64,000 nt of DNA from Pictodentalium vernedei (GCA_031216915.1 CM062294.1:26288985-26352984); one strand, 5' to 3'; positions 23,191 through 35,203 are shown, counted from the first letter of the stretch. A program made the numbers and translations. The notes: generated by a model not told the origin, from the sequence alone.

Positions 23191-24007
23191 TTGACTTTAC
23201 CCATGTCCAGTTGAAGTGTTCCTGAGGAATCCATAGTGAATGTTCCAAGAGTCACCAAGAACTTGGTTTTAACCCATTACTTCAGACATTATCTTTAAGC
23301 TTACGTGTGGGGGAGTGATTACGAACTTCCTCCCCGAACATTTTGGAGTCCTGACCCAAATCCAATAGACCACAGGAGCGCAATGATCGCGGTCAAAACG
23401 ATCTATTAACCCCTCTACTGTGCCACACTTGACAATTGGGGTGGGGGTAGTTGTCCTGGTCGACAATTGGAGTGGGGGGGGGGGGGGTGGTGCAGTTGTC
23501 CTGGGTAACAATTGAAGTGGGGCGCTTGCCCTAGCTGCCAAGAGGACTGGGGGAGGGGGGGGGGGGGCAGTTGTCTGGGGGCACTTGTCCTACATTCGAC
23601 ATTTCACCATGCTGCTTACTCAAAAAGCAACACATTTCCCCCAAAGGACATAAATATTGGTTTTGTATATTTTAAGCATATTTTTAGAAGAGAAAAGCGT
23701 GTGATATACTTCAGCGCATTTTAAACCTTTTGCACATGTTCTTGTAAAATAATTCTCGTGCAACTAAAGTAAAAAAAATTCATTTTTTTCCTTTCAAAAC
23801 ATAAGTTATGACTCATCAATGGGGTCACTTTGACACCCCTATTAGAGGCCATAACCTATGTTTTGGAAGGAAAAACATGAAAATTTTTAGTTATATACGA
23901 GAGAGAGAATACGAGAATTATTTAAAAATAAAAACAGTGTACATCAATTTACGTGTATAGCACTGGGAGGTTTTGCATTGATACCACAAAAATTTCTTTC
24001 TATTTTT
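23191..24007. other. Unassigned, G-rich minisatellite and a P1-like palindrome
   Basis: 23430-23590 repeats a CAATTG(G/A)(A/G)GTGGGG motif with long G runs. 23776-23905 is an inverted repeat around ACATAAGTTATGAC and its partner, resembling the P1 core. No gene was recognised. Confidence 0.5.
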
Positions 24008-24219
24008 AGCTCAACTTTGGCGAAGCCATTTTTGAGGTATTGTCATTGAAGTGACCTTTGTTTACATCTTTGTTACACTAATATATTGTACATATATCTG
24101 TTGATTGTTTAATTGTTTAAATAGGTCAATGACCTTGTTTACTTGAACTTTAACAGAATCCCCTAGAAACTAATAGAACATTGTAGAAACTTCTTCTTCT
24201 GGGACATTCTATCTGGTTA

Positions 24220-24676
24220 CCGTATTTACTCTATGTATTGGGACAGCTAAAAATAATTATTTTCACAGGTGTCCCAATTCTTAGAAAATGGGGAAAGAAC
24301 AGAGCCTGGTCTTGATTTGATGCTGAATAAAGTTGTGTGTGATTCGCTTTCCATCACAATATACGAAAATCGCCGTCCAATTTTTTTTTATATTTTCATT
24401 TTTTGCTTCCAAAACATAGCTTATGATCCCTCATTGGAACGAGCGCATTGCGCTCGTTTCAATGAGGATCATAAGCTATGTTTTGGAAGCAAAAAATGAA
24501 AATGTTTAGTTACTCAAGAATTTTTTTTTATGAGTGTCATCTGCTAATAGCGACGGGCCAACTGGAAACAAATCTCCTGAATGTCCCAAACTTTGGAGCA
24601 TAAAAAAAATATAGTTTTCTGGAAAAAAATGTGTGTCCCAAATCATAGAGTGTCCCAATACATAGAGTAAATACGG
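24220..24676. mobile_element. mariner-like MITE
   Basis: Termini CCGTATTTACTCTATG and the inverse CATAGAGTAAATACGG are flanked by TA (24218-24219 and 24677-24678). The inner GTATTGGGACA is also inverted. No transposase. A P1-like palindrome (24371-24520) fills the middle. Confidence 0.8.
24371..24520. repeat. P1-like palindrome nested in the mariner MITE
   Basis: Long inverted repeat whose arms contain CATAGCTTATGATCCCTCA and its inverse, centred on GCGCATTGCGC. It resembles the P1 core, but clear TTAA ends were not found. Confidence 0.6.
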
Positions 24677-24720
24677 TACTTTAAAGGTTTCTCAACAAAA
24701 TTCAAAAACTCATTCTCCAA

Positions 24721-25374
24721 GAAAGCCATTTCAGAAAGACTTTCTTCAGTTGTTTCCATTGGAGATTATTATTGTTTCAGAACAGTGCATTTATTATAGA
24801 AGCAGTGCTTCTTTGTGATTTTGGAAGATTGATTCCAAAAGAGAATTTTAAAGAGAATCTATTCGTCTTGGAAAAGAGAATTTATACTTTCTGTGAAACA
24901 GAATAATATTATTTTGTGAAAAGCCAGGATTCTACTGGATTATTTGGAAATTACCTGTGGCGCCAATACTTCTTGGATTTTTACTCCATTTGAATTTTGT
25001 GGGGCATTTTATTATATTTTATTGGAGACTGCTGAAATTTCTAAGTGGAAATTTTATTACAAATCTACGGGATACTGTTTCTGAAGAGACATTTTTGGAT
25101 TTAATATTACCAGCTGGTAACTTTCTTCATAAGATTCTTCACCACTGGATTACTGGATTCTGTCAGACTGTACTTTGGACTAATTCAATAATTGATAAGT
25201 ACCACTGTTTTTATTTTCTGTAAACCAATTAGTGTAAAAGATCTTTGCATCGTTTTTTTTTCGTATTAATTTTTTTTAATTAAATTTCAGAATAGTAAAA
25301 TTCATAGTTATTGTTGCTGATTCTCAGATTTCTTTCTGTTACCAATATCAATAATATTTTCATACCGTAACAAC
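24721..25374 (+). mobile_element. Dispersed repeat 'segment A', copy 2
   Basis: Second copy of 1759-2424. The open frame 24957-25223 aligns with 1998-2276 and lacks 12 bases in frame. It interrupts H2, so it moved after H2 landed or was carried with it. No target duplication was confirmed and the class is unknown. Confidence 0.6.
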
Positions 25375-25417
25375 AGTAAGTGCACATATCAATACGGCTC
25401 GGGCTAGAGGCTGTATT

Positions 25418-26526
25418 GACGCCAATCTGACAATGAAAGATCACATCAATCATTTATCCCGAATTTCATTCTTGGAACTTAGACGTATAAGTCATATGAG
25501 ATCATACCTGTCTCAAGATGCCAGAGCAAAACTAGCATGTTCCTTTATCTTGCAGTGTCTTGACTACTGCAACTCACTCTTCACTAACTTCACACCGAAG
25601 AAAGCCTTGGAACCCTGCAGCACATTCAAAACGATGCTGCACGGATAGTTCTTGGTCATAAAAAGAGTTCCTATGCTGAAGCCTTTACATTGGCTTCCTG
25701 TAAGGGCACGTATGGAGTTCAAGATAGCCACTCTTTGTTTTTGTAAATCAGACTCAACCCTCCCCCATTATTTGGCATCTCTTATCCACGATTATATCCC
25801 GTCCCGGGCTTTAAGATCTCATAACAAGTTATTACTAACTGAGAAAAGCTATAATCTTGAAATGTACGGCTGTGGTGCGTTTCAAATTATAGCACCAAAA
25901 ATTTGGATTTCCCTTCCCCTGAATGTCCGTGATAGCGTCAATTTGAACTCTTTCAAAAAGAAACTGAAGTGTTTTTTGTATCAAAAATACCTCCAAATTG
26001 ATATCAGTAATACCATAATTGTTGATGAATCCAGAGTACAGCACCCATCAAACTACAGTTAAAACTAGAAGTCCTGTCATGAAATGTGCGCTCATCTGGG
26101 CTTAATTGCTCGTAGAAATTGCGTGCAATCGCCATATCGAATGGCATCCAACACACGGCAGTTTTCCTGGTTACTCATAGCAGGCACAGGCAATGTTTCT
26201 GCCAATGGACCTCCGAGTTACCCAGAGGTCCATTGGCTGAAACATTGCCTGTGCACAGGCCATATGCACAGAATTTGATAGCCTTACTATGGTCCTAACG
26301 CGTAGATTAACGGGCAAATCGACGTGCTATTTGTGCGCATTTCATGACAGGACTTCTAGTTTTAACTGTAATGTTTACAGCCGGAATACTATTTTTTATA
26401 TTTTTCATTACTTTCTACATACCATATTTATACTAAATTTGTCAAGTTTGAAATTATTTAGTAGGTACGCAAACGCCTAGAGCCTTTGGGGATTAGGTGC
26501 TCTATAAATATTCTTATTAGTATTAT
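25418..26526 (+). mobile_element. 5'-truncated CR1/L2-like LINE fragment
   Basis: Flanked by TGTATT on both sides (25412-25417 and 26527-26532). The 3' end has the usual GGTGCTCTATAAATATTC string and an ATTATTATT-type tail. Inside is the C-terminal part of a reverse transcriptase (25433-26062): an LDYCNSLF block, an LKPLHWLPV block and an IWISLPLNVRDS block, typical of the CR1/L2/Rex group. The frame shifts around 25620-25690 and holds a stop at 25646-25648. A Tc1-like MITE lies at 26056-26368. Confidence 0.78.
26056..26368. mobile_element. Tc1/mariner-like MITE, family T2, copy a
   Basis: Termini CAGTTAAAACTAGAAGTCC and the inverse, flanked by TA (26054-26055 and 26369-26370). The centre is a palindrome with CCAATGGACCTCCG. 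Inserted in the LINE, so younger than it. Confidence 0.88.
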
Positions 26527-27067
26527 TGTATTTATCAACTGATCTTCACGAAAAACTTTCTTGGGTACCTTTGTTATCACCTTGGGACGAGAACGAGTGT
26601 TTCTGGGTGCAGTACAAAATTCAAGATGGCTGTCAGAGGCCATTTTGTACCGAAATTAGGTCCAATCTGTTTTTTGTCACAACTTCTATTCGGCTTGTAT
26701 TTATGAACTGATCTTCACGAAACTTGTTGGGTACCTTTGTTATCACCTTAGGACGAGAATGAGTGTGTTTTGGGGTGCCATTGTTATTACTGTGCTATGA
26801 GAACAAATATTTTTGGGCTCAGTCAGACCCACTCTGGGACTCAAAGATTTCTTTTCTAGTTTAGCATTTGACTGTCACCCACCTTTACAATTCTTTACCT
26901 ATACATTTGATGCAGTCTACGGTCAGTATTTATGTACAGACTGTTACAATACTTTATATGTACCTTTGTTATCAGGTCATTACCTAGTTGTTTGTCATTG
27001 CTGTGTCACATACTATACATGTACATGTCTTAACAAGTTGAGCTACAGTGTCATTGACACTTCCATT

Positions 27068-27354
27068 TGTTATTCAAGATAAACGACGAGAGAAAAATCA
27101 TTGCTATTAAGATTATGTGGAGATCAAAGAATTATATAATTATAGTGCTAAGTCGGTTGAGAAAACAGACAGTGGTAATTGGCACATGGCTTGTTGGCGG
27201 AAAGCACCCCTCTCCCCACCCCAACAAACACAGCGACAGGGTGTTAATCTAAATTGCATTCAGTTAAACATTCATTCCAGTAACAATTTATATTTTGTGC
27301 CATAGGTAAGGCTAAGTTCTTGCATCCCCAAGGCAATTTCATATTTCTTTTTCG
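27068..27354. other. Unassigned stretch left of the hAT-bounded block
   Basis: No gene, repeat copy or palindrome was recognised here. It ends at the 8-bp GGGCAAGT duplication (27355-27362). Confidence 0.4.
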
Positions 27355-27874
27355 GGGCAAGTTAGTGCTGAAATGATTGTTCGACTAGTCGATCTCGACT
27401 TGATTACTAAAAAAGTTGACACTGAAATTCGCCAGTCGACTAGTCAGCACTTTGATTACGGAGATCATTGTTAGGTATAAGCATCAAACGTACTATACTC
27501 TGATTGGCCACAACTGACAATAAAGTCGGCAGAACCCTATTTTTTGGAAAACTGAGGCAAAATATGTTGTTCATTTTAACCCAACTCATGAAAATATACA
27601 ATTTCGGCATTTACTTCTGCATTTCTTTAAAGGTTTACTTTCACTTTCGCACTCATGTTCAATCCAGTTTGTTAACAATATATGCCCGTATTGGTCAGGC
27701 CTTAAAATAACCGGGTTCGCATCGCATTTTGCGATACAAATCGCCCATTTAGTGACGCAATTCATAGTTTGAAATCCCATTTTGCGAATAACGTTAAATA
27801 ATGTCAAATTCATTCAATTACCAATGCATCACCAAAGATTTATTCGGCTTCCGTTATAGCTACTTGAACTTACT

Positions 27875-29114
27875 CAGGGTTCCCGTGGGGCCTTGAAAAC
27901 CTGGAAAAGCCTGGAATTCATCAAAAGATCATTCAAGGCCTTGAAAGCCTTGAATTTCCAATGGAAGCCTTGAAAAGCCTGGAAAATCTGAGAATTTTGT
28001 GATGCGGAATTTAATCCGAACATATTTTACGGCATTTACAGTAAAAAAACAGTGTGGTTTATTAATCCGGTCATATTTTGGAGTATTTACGGCTGTGACA
28101 ATGCGTGCATTATTGATAGAACTTTGCAGTGATGTGACACTGAAATCCTTTGAATCAAGCATTGTGAATGGTTGCTATTGATGTGGGCGAGCACAATGGT
28201 GTATATTTAAGCCAATGGGAAGATTTATTGTAAATTCTGCCTGTTCGAATGCTGAGTGCACATGCGTGGATAATTTATTCATAATGAAAATATTACAAAT
28301 GGATGATTGTTCAGTTGAACTATTTGAGTATTTCCGAAGCATGTATGTCTGATGAATTTGCCAACGTCATCTTAAAGTCCTGACACGGGCAGTCGCTATC
28401 ACGGTGGATTCCGAGTTTGGATTTCCAAATGAAAGTGTTATTGTCTTATTCACCTCAAATGTTAACATGTGCGATTTTAAGGATGATTCGCCCATGTATG
28501 AAACATTAAAAACTTTTTGACACTTACTGCATTTAGCTGAATACAGTTCAACTGGAACAGGCAGTAACCAGTTATAGTATGCAGGTGATTTAATCCAAGC
28601 TTCCCCACAACGGAATTACATTTTGCTTTTCGAATGACATTTCCGAAGACATTGTGGGTTACGAAATGTGTCATTTACATGTAACATGTAGTTTACTCAT
28701 TGGGAGAAATGATGACATCAATTCATTTGCATTCAGTAAGTATTCAGTTAGAATAGCGGTACATGTACAAGAGACATACATGTAGCTATTGTGCCACCTG
28801 ATAATTACACTGCAGTTGTAGGATAAACACAAGAAAATGTCTTTCTCAGGCTCACTAATTCTAATCAGTGATATCATTGCTTGGATAGCTTTCAGAAAGA
28901 GTTTTCCAAGAAATGATGTCAAGTGTTAGAATTACCAACAAAGGGAAATAGAAAAAGTTTCTAGTCGTTATCTAATAATTTAGGGTACTTTGCCAGACTC
29001 GGCCTTGAAAAGCCTTGAATTTCATAAATGGGGGCCATGAAAATCCAGGAAAATTGCCAAGAAATGGCCTGGAATGGCCTTGAATTTCCAAGATTTTAAC
29101 CTGGGGGAACCCTG
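27875..29114. mobile_element. CAGGG-ended TIR element E1 (unclassified)
   Basis: Ends CAGGGTTCCC and the inverse, with CCTTGAA-rich inner arms. TTACT lies on both sides (27870-27874 and 29115-29119), suggesting a 5-bp duplication. No transposase is visible. A second, diverged member is at 33657-34795. Confidence 0.65.
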
Positions 29115-29500
29115 TTACTATCAAGTAAAAAAAAACAAAACACTTATCTATGACCTATCTTCATGAATATGAATTATCTAAACAAGGCTATTTAACATAA
29201 TTCTTTAATAATATGGTGATGTGAGTGGAAATAATACAGGATTTCAGCCAATTAAATAGTTTGTTTTATTATGGCGCCAAATGATTTATATCCACATCAT
29301 CTGATTGGAAGTCTTCAGTCACATGCTACATGTACATTCTCTGTCATTCGGTGAAATTTATAATCTTTTTTTATTTGAAGAATTGGTATATCAAAACTAG
29401 ACTGTGTTTTGGCACCGTATTTCACAGATATGTATTTATGACATATCTACATACTGTGCCTAAGTTTTAATCACATATGTGAAGTATTTGAAAAGTTATT

Positions 29501-31193
29501 AGCTCAACTTGACAAAGTCAAGCTGAGCTATTGCCATCACTTCTCGTCCGTCGGCGTACGTACGTACGTTAGTATGTTAGTACGTTAGTACGTACGTCCA
29601 CAATTTCGTTTGGCACATCTCACAGGTCGCATTTATGATCAGATTACTTTGAAACTTGGTATGCTTGTTTGAGGTGACCTCTAGATGGGAGCTATCGATT
29701 TTCTTCAATTTCCGTCAAAAAATGTTGCCGCGGCCAACGTTCTTAGAACTTAGTTTAGTCAAACCACAATATTTCCCTTTGGCACACCCTACAGGGCACA
29801 TTTATGATTTGATTGCTTTGAAACCTCGTATGCTTATTTAGGGCGACCTCTAGATGGGAGCTATCGATTTTCTTTAATTTCCGGCAAAAAATGTTGCCAC
29901 GGCCAACGTTCGTAAAACTTAGTTTAGTCAGACCTCAATATTTCCCTTTGGCACACCCTACAGGGCACATTTATGATCAGATTGCTTTGAAACCTGGTAT
30001 GCTTGTTTGGGAAGACCTCTAGATGGGAGCTAACGATTTTCTTCAATTTCTGTCAAAAAATGTTGCCGCGGCCAACGTTCTTAGAACTTAGTTTAGTCAG
30101 AAGACTCAATATTTCCCTTTGGCACACCCTACAGGGTACATTTATGATCGGATTGCTTTGAAACCTGGCATGCTTGTTTGGGGTGACCTCTAGATGGGAG
30201 CTATCAATTTTCTTCAATTTCCATCAAAAAATGTTGCTGCAGCCAACATTCTTAGAACTTAGTTTAGTCAGACCACAATATTTTCCTTTGGCTCACCCTA
30301 CAGGGCACATTTATGATTAGATTGCTTTGAAACCTCGTATGCTTATTTAGGGCGACCTCTAGATGGGAGCTATCGATTTTCTTTAATTTCCGGCAAAAAA
30401 TGTTGCCACGGCCAACGTTCGTAAAACTTAGTTTAGTCAGACCTCAATATTTCCCTTTGGCACACCCTACAGGGCACATTTATGATCAGATTGCTTTGAA
30501 ACCTGGTATGCTTGTTTGGGAAGACCTCTAGATGGGAGCTAACGATTTTCTTCAATTTCTGTCAAAAAATGTTGCCGCGGCCAACGTTCTTAGAACTTAG
30601 TTTAGTCAGAAGACTCAATATTTCCCTTTGGCACACCCTACAGGGTACATTTATGATCGGATTGCTTTGAAACCTGGCATGCTTGTTTGGGGTGACCTCT
30701 AGATGGGAGCTATCAATTTTCTTCAATTTCCATCAAAAAATGTTGCTGCAGCCAACATTCTTAGAACTTAGTTTAGTCAGACCACAATATTTTCCTTTGG
30801 CTCACCCTACAGGGCACATTTATGATTAGATTGCTTTGAAACCTGGTATGCTTATTTATGGTGACCTCTAGATGGGAGCTATCGATTTTCTTCCATTTCC
30901 GTCAAAAAATGTTGCCACGGCCAACATTCTTAGAATTTAGTCTAGTCAGACCACAATATTTCCCTTTTGTACACCCTACAGGGCACATTTATGATCGGAT
31001 TGCTTTGAAACCTGGCATGCTTGTTTGGGGAGGCCTCTAGATGGGAGCTATCTTCGGTTTCTGTCAAAAAATGTTGCCACTGGCAAAAAAAATAACATTG
31101 GTACCAATGATCTTCAATTTTGCCATTTCATTTATAACTTACCAAGTTCAAGTTTGTCAAGTTGAGCTACAGTGTCATTGACACTTTCATTTT
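29501..31193 (+). mobile_element. Helentron-like element H3 with ~169-bp core units
   Basis: Left end AGCTCAACTTGAC, then a small hairpin and CGTCCGTC/GTACGTAC simple repeats. Right end AAGTTGAGCT plus hairpin AGTGTCATTGACACT, then T-rich. The core is about 8.7 units of about 169 bp, with a near-exact 505-bp (three-unit) duplication (29881-30300 against 30386-30806). It shares its ends with H1, H2 and H4 but not its core. Non-coding. Confidence 0.75.
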
Positions 31194-32126
31194 TAATTGA
31201 AACTGCCAAAGTGACAGGAAACTCAAAATGCACAATGTGGATTCCATTTCTGAAGAGAGACAGAGGTGAACAACGTGGTCTGTGACGCTTTGCACGAAAT
31301 GACAAAGCCTAAAAATAACTGTTGAACTGCCCCGTGTGAATGAAACATTTCAAAATAGCAGTGGTAATTTTCTAAGAAATGAATATCAGTATATCCCCTT
31401 CTGTATTTGTTTTAAAAGTTTTTGATCTCATAAATATTCTCCACAACTAAGAGATATACCTGGCATTTATCATACATTCAAGCATGGGTGCAGATCGGAG
31501 GTGGGTGGGGGATGACATGTCAACAAAACTTCCGATCAGATCACTTGCCAAGTTGCAAATTACAGTACGTTTCGAAATAAGTTGTAGCATTTCACTGAAC
31601 AACTATGCATTTGTTTTAATACTTTGTACCATTTATGTCCATGTATTAGTTACACTTTTTTACCTGGAAAATGTCTGGTTATAAATTACGCACACATGCA
31701 CCAGGTAAAGTCAGTTTCAATAGCACCAGCAATGCTTATGTAGGACAACAATTTGAGCTGTAACCTGCGCATTTGTTATATTTTTATTGGTTTTTTCGAC
31801 ATTCAGGAAAAGCCAACATAAACACAACTGTGCAGGTTACAGCGCAAATGGTGCTCTGATTCTGAAACCATGAAGTTACAGTCACAAACAAGTGTTGGAT
31901 TTTCTTGACAGGGATAAAGACATTGGGGTGATAAACAAACAATGAAAAACAAATAAATGTGAGTATTTTTTAAATCTTTAATAATAATTTTCCTTTTATT
32001 CTTTTATCTTATTCACCACATGATAACTTGTGAAAACTATTTCCATTGCATCCCAAACTGCCCCAAATAGTTGTATTCTGGAATGAAAATAGAACTGGAA
32101 TTTCCTGGCGCCGACCACGTGATGTA
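31194..32126. other. Unassigned part of the hAT-bounded block
   Basis: No clear gene or repeat was recognised between H3 and the T2 MITE. It could be residual sequence of the original hAT-bounded element and may include the upstream region of the THAP-like exon. Confidence 0.4.
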
Positions 32127-32422
32127 CAGTTAAAATTAGAAGTCCTGTCATGAATAGTGCGCTTATCTAGCCTTAAATGCGCGTTGGAATTGTGCGCAAT
32201 TGCCACATCGAATGGCATCCAAAGCACGGCAGGTTCTCCCGGTTACTCATAGCAAACACATGCAATGTTTCTGCCAATGGACCTCCGGGTTACCCGGAGG
32301 TCCATTGGCTGAAACATTGCTTGTGCACAGGCCATATGTACAGAATTTGATAGCATTACTTGGGCCATAATATCAACGTGCTATTTGTGCGCATTTTATG
32401 ACAGGATTTCTAGTTTTAACTG
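32127..32422. mobile_element. Tc1/mariner-like MITE, family T2, copy b
   Basis: CAGTTAAAATTAGAAGTCC and its inverse, flanked by TA (32125-32126 and 32423-32424), central CCAATGGACCTCCGGGTT palindrome. It ends about 75 bp before the ATG of the THAP-like exon. Confidence 0.87.
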
Positions 32423-32498
32423 TAGGTACAAACAACTCAAGTTGAATGAGCCGCCATTTATAAGTTTATGTTCTCCGTTCCACTGTGAATCGTGTAAA

Positions 32499-32701
32499 AT
32501 GCCAACAAAGCATTGCTCGTGGGGAAAGTCTAATAGTGACAGCCGCTACAAAGCGAAGCCACATATGACAGGGGTAACATACCATTTCCGAAGCCATTCA
32601 GTGCAGAAGAACGGTGTAAACTTTGGATCAGGCTGTGTGTCAGACCATATGAAGATCTGAATATTGATCGAATGGGGCAACACCATTTTGTTTGTTCCAA
32701 G
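32499..32701 (+). pseudogene. THAP-like zinc-finger exon with one frameshift
   Basis: From ATG 32499 the frame reads a CSWGKSNSDSRY start and KPHMTG. After a one-base shift near 32572 it reads IPFPKPFSAEERCKLWI, CVRPYEDLNIDRM and finally FVCSK. This order (Cys pair, FPKP, W, N-Asp-Arg, CSK) is the THAP-like fold of many invertebrate proteins. It is a DNA-binding zinc module also used by P-element-type transposases. The second Cys of the usual C-x-W-G-x-C start is Ser here. The exon ends at AAG|GTGATT, a plausible donor before the usual His-Phe. It may be a decayed host exon, a captured fragment, or part of a transposase gene. Confidence 0.6.
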
Positions 32702-33041
32702 GTGATTATTATTACACCAGTTTCCATTTACTTGTGAGCGCTTTTATTCATATGATCATATGAACATAATAGATACATAAATCTGGGGATTCTTTCTCCT
32801 CATGTATTGACATTTATCAGATAAGGGAAATCGCCTAACAGTACATGGGGTGTTATTTTCACAAATCTTTGTAAACTTATCATAATCGAAGAGCACCCAG
32901 CACTGTTGGGAGGGGGGGGGGGGGGTGGTGGTGGATGCCATAACCAATTTGCCGGACCTCAGCATAGAAGGCCTTGAACACAGGCATACAGGCTTCAATG
33001 TACCCCCCCCCCCCCCTCCTTCCGAGTCTGGCAAAATTTAA
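32702..33041. other. Intron-like or unassigned sequence with G/C runs
   Basis: Lies between the THAP-like donor site and the DIRS left terminal repeat. It holds a G run (about 32911-32925) and a C run (about 33003-33017). No second exon was recognised before the DIRS begins. Confidence 0.4.
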
Positions 33042-33253
33042 TATTTTTATACTGTACCAATGACCCAGACTTAGCTGGTGCTAACTCTTTAAATTCTAGG
33101 GCCAAACACAAATTTTGCCCCTCAATCCCCAAAATTTGCATCAAAATCCAAAATTTCAATGTCCTATGTGGTCCTCCATACTTTTCATCCACTGTGCATG
33201 CTCAGTGTCAAGGAGGTCTCAAAATTGGCAGAAAATGTCATTCTTTGTTTGGC
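33042..33253. repeat. DIRS copy 2 left inverted terminal repeat
   Basis: Matches the reverse complement of 48341-48535 at roughly nine bases in ten. Shared blocks include CCAATGACCCAGACTTAGC and GTCAAGGAGGTCTC. Confidence 0.8.
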
Positions 33254-33656
33254 CCTAAAATTAGTAACATCTCACTGATATTTGTGCTTGTAAATCTCAG
33301 TTTAAATGATGCCAGACACATAATTATGAAAGAAATGATGCATCTAAGGAGGAAATAAAAGGATGAGAAGAAAAAACAGTGGCAGGATGTGTTCAGGGCT
33401 GTAACTTATAATTTTTTTACGAAATTATTTCATGTTCCCTAATTTTGGGGCATGGGCCTGATGTTGTCATTCTTGCTATGAATTTACCATTGTTTGTTCA
33501 GTGTTTCCTCTCTCCCTTTCCTTTATTCCCCCCTTGCTATTCTCCCATGCTTTTGGAATAATTTTTGTAATTTTTTTACTAAAATTTCTTGGGAGTTTTG
33601 GTTTGGTAACAGAATAATTATTCTCTTTTTCCCCCATGCTTACGTCCTCACTCTTG

Positions 33657-34795
33657 CAGGGTAGCCGCGGGTCCTTGAAAACCTGGAATGTCCTTGAATT
33701 TGAATTGCTATTTTCAAGGCCTTGAAAGTCCTTGAAAACAAGGTATATCAGTAAAAGGTCCTTGAATGTCCTTGAATTTGATCGCCGATTTATCACAAGC
33801 ATAATAGCGGTCCGAAAAGGAACGAATAAATTTGTTGACAAATCCAAACAAGTAGGTGTTATTAATATTAATTAACTCTTAGCACTCGGTCGGCTCATGT
33901 TTATTAGTACAGAGGGGGGCTTCCCTGGTCGAATTATGTTTAACAACCAATGAAAACCTTTAGATTTCCACCGGAATCGTCATGAGTTTCCATATAAAGT
34001 AACGCACATGCTCCAATGCTTTGTCCAACAGGGGGACAAAACGTCCCAGTTCGACTTTGCTTGGAAAATGGCATCATCAATTGAAAATAATTTATCAACT
34101 TTCTGTGACATTATTGAGGATTCGGATGAGGACGGTTTTCCTGGATATTCTTTCATAAAAAAAAATCAAAGAAGACTCGTCAGACGAATTCGAGTCGTGT
34201 GAAAGCAATTTGGTAGAAAATGTAAATGCCGGCGAATCAGCTGATCAATCAAGCACGTGTGTTCATGTTGACAAAACACTGAATTTGGAGCATTCGTTCC
34301 ACCACCCATGGTTAAAAACATTTGACGAGCCCACGGGCATTCAGTTTTCTGTGGATAGCAACGAGCGTGAGTTTTTTTTTTCAGTAAATTTTTTGACAAT
34401 GATTTTATTGAACTGTGCACTTCGCAAACAAATTTATATGCCAAACAATACTTTGAAAAAAACCCAAACATGAAATCATTCGCACTTGCCCGATCTTGGG
34501 TGGATACAGATGCGACTGAAATGAGGGCTTTCATAGCAGATGAAACAGTTGCCACAGTGATGAAAACGTGCGCACCTGTTTGCTTGACAAACAATAAGTA
34601 GTAAATTTTACCTCGGTTCACAACTTGTGAACCGAGGTCTAATTGACTACTTATTGTAAAGGGGGTATTGCCATTGGGACGTTTCGGCCTTAGGACGTTT
34701 CAGCCTCGAGACGGTCCTTGAATATCCTTGAATTTTCTTCAAAAAGGTACTTGAAAGTCCGTGAATTTTGTTTTCAATATTCTGGTGGAACCCTG
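33657..34795. mobile_element. CAGGG-ended element E2 carrying a piggyBac fragment
   Basis: Left end CAGGGTAGCC, right end the inverse of CAGGGTTCCACC, with CCTTGAA-rich arms like E1. Flanks TCTTG and CCTTG are consistent with a 5-bp duplication carrying one change. A piggyBac transposase fragment (33876-34610) sits inside. Confidence 0.6.
33876..34610 (+). pseudogene. piggyBac-type transposase, N-terminal fragment
   Basis: TTAA at 33872-33875 precedes CTCTTAGCACTCGG, like a piggyBac left end. From ATG 34068 the frame is acidic (EDSDEDGFPG). It shifts at an A run near 34160, giving EDSSDEFESCESN, then an HHPWL block and a VDSNEREFFF block. It shifts again at a T run near 34372, giving a FDNDFIELC/QTNLYA-type block and LARSWVDTDATEMRAF. 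These are the hallmarks of the DDE_Tnp_1_7 N-terminal part. The catalytic core and right end are absent. A hairpin at 34600-34662 follows. Confidence 0.7.
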
Positions 34796-35203
34796 CCTTG
34801 GGTGGTTAGGCATTTTGGTCTGCATCTACCATCCGATGTACTGCAGTTTCTTCTCTGGAAGTCTCTGTTTTACATTGGATACAGTTTAAATTGGTAACTG
34901 ATTTTGGGCCATGTTTACAGTGCCTGGAGTCATGTTTCCGGTTTTTGTACACTTTTGTTTACGTTGACAACGGTTACTTCTGATAGTGATTACTTGTCTT
35001 CTATTTAGTTCTGCTCGTAGCCAGATACATTAATATTGTCCATAAGTGTTACATTAATTTTTAAATATGTTTTAAAATTTTTCTCCACACTTAGGCTTTT
35101 TTGTGATCCATTTGGTCTCATTGTTCCCATTGGGAACTTGGGCTCTCCTGAAATTTTTTCGAAAATTTTTTTTTCTTTTGAATTATTTTTTCGAAATGTT
35201 ATA

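Larger units (their letters stand above)
24008..27067 (+). mobile_element. Helentron-like element H2 (H1 family), heavily invaded
   Basis: Left end AGCTCAACTTTGGCG; right end AAGTTGAGCT plus the AGTGTCATTGACACT hairpin. The remaining core matches the 335-bp units and the unique 3' part of H1. Inserts: mariner MITE (24220-24676), segment A (24721-25374) and a LINE (25418-26526), which itself holds a Tc1-like MITE. It provides the empty site for the T1 MITE of H1. Confidence 0.72.

Noticed and set aside
33476-33847. Minus-strand 123-codon frame
   Set aside because: It straddles the DIRS leader and the CCTTGAA arm of E2, so it spans an insertion junction and has no motif.
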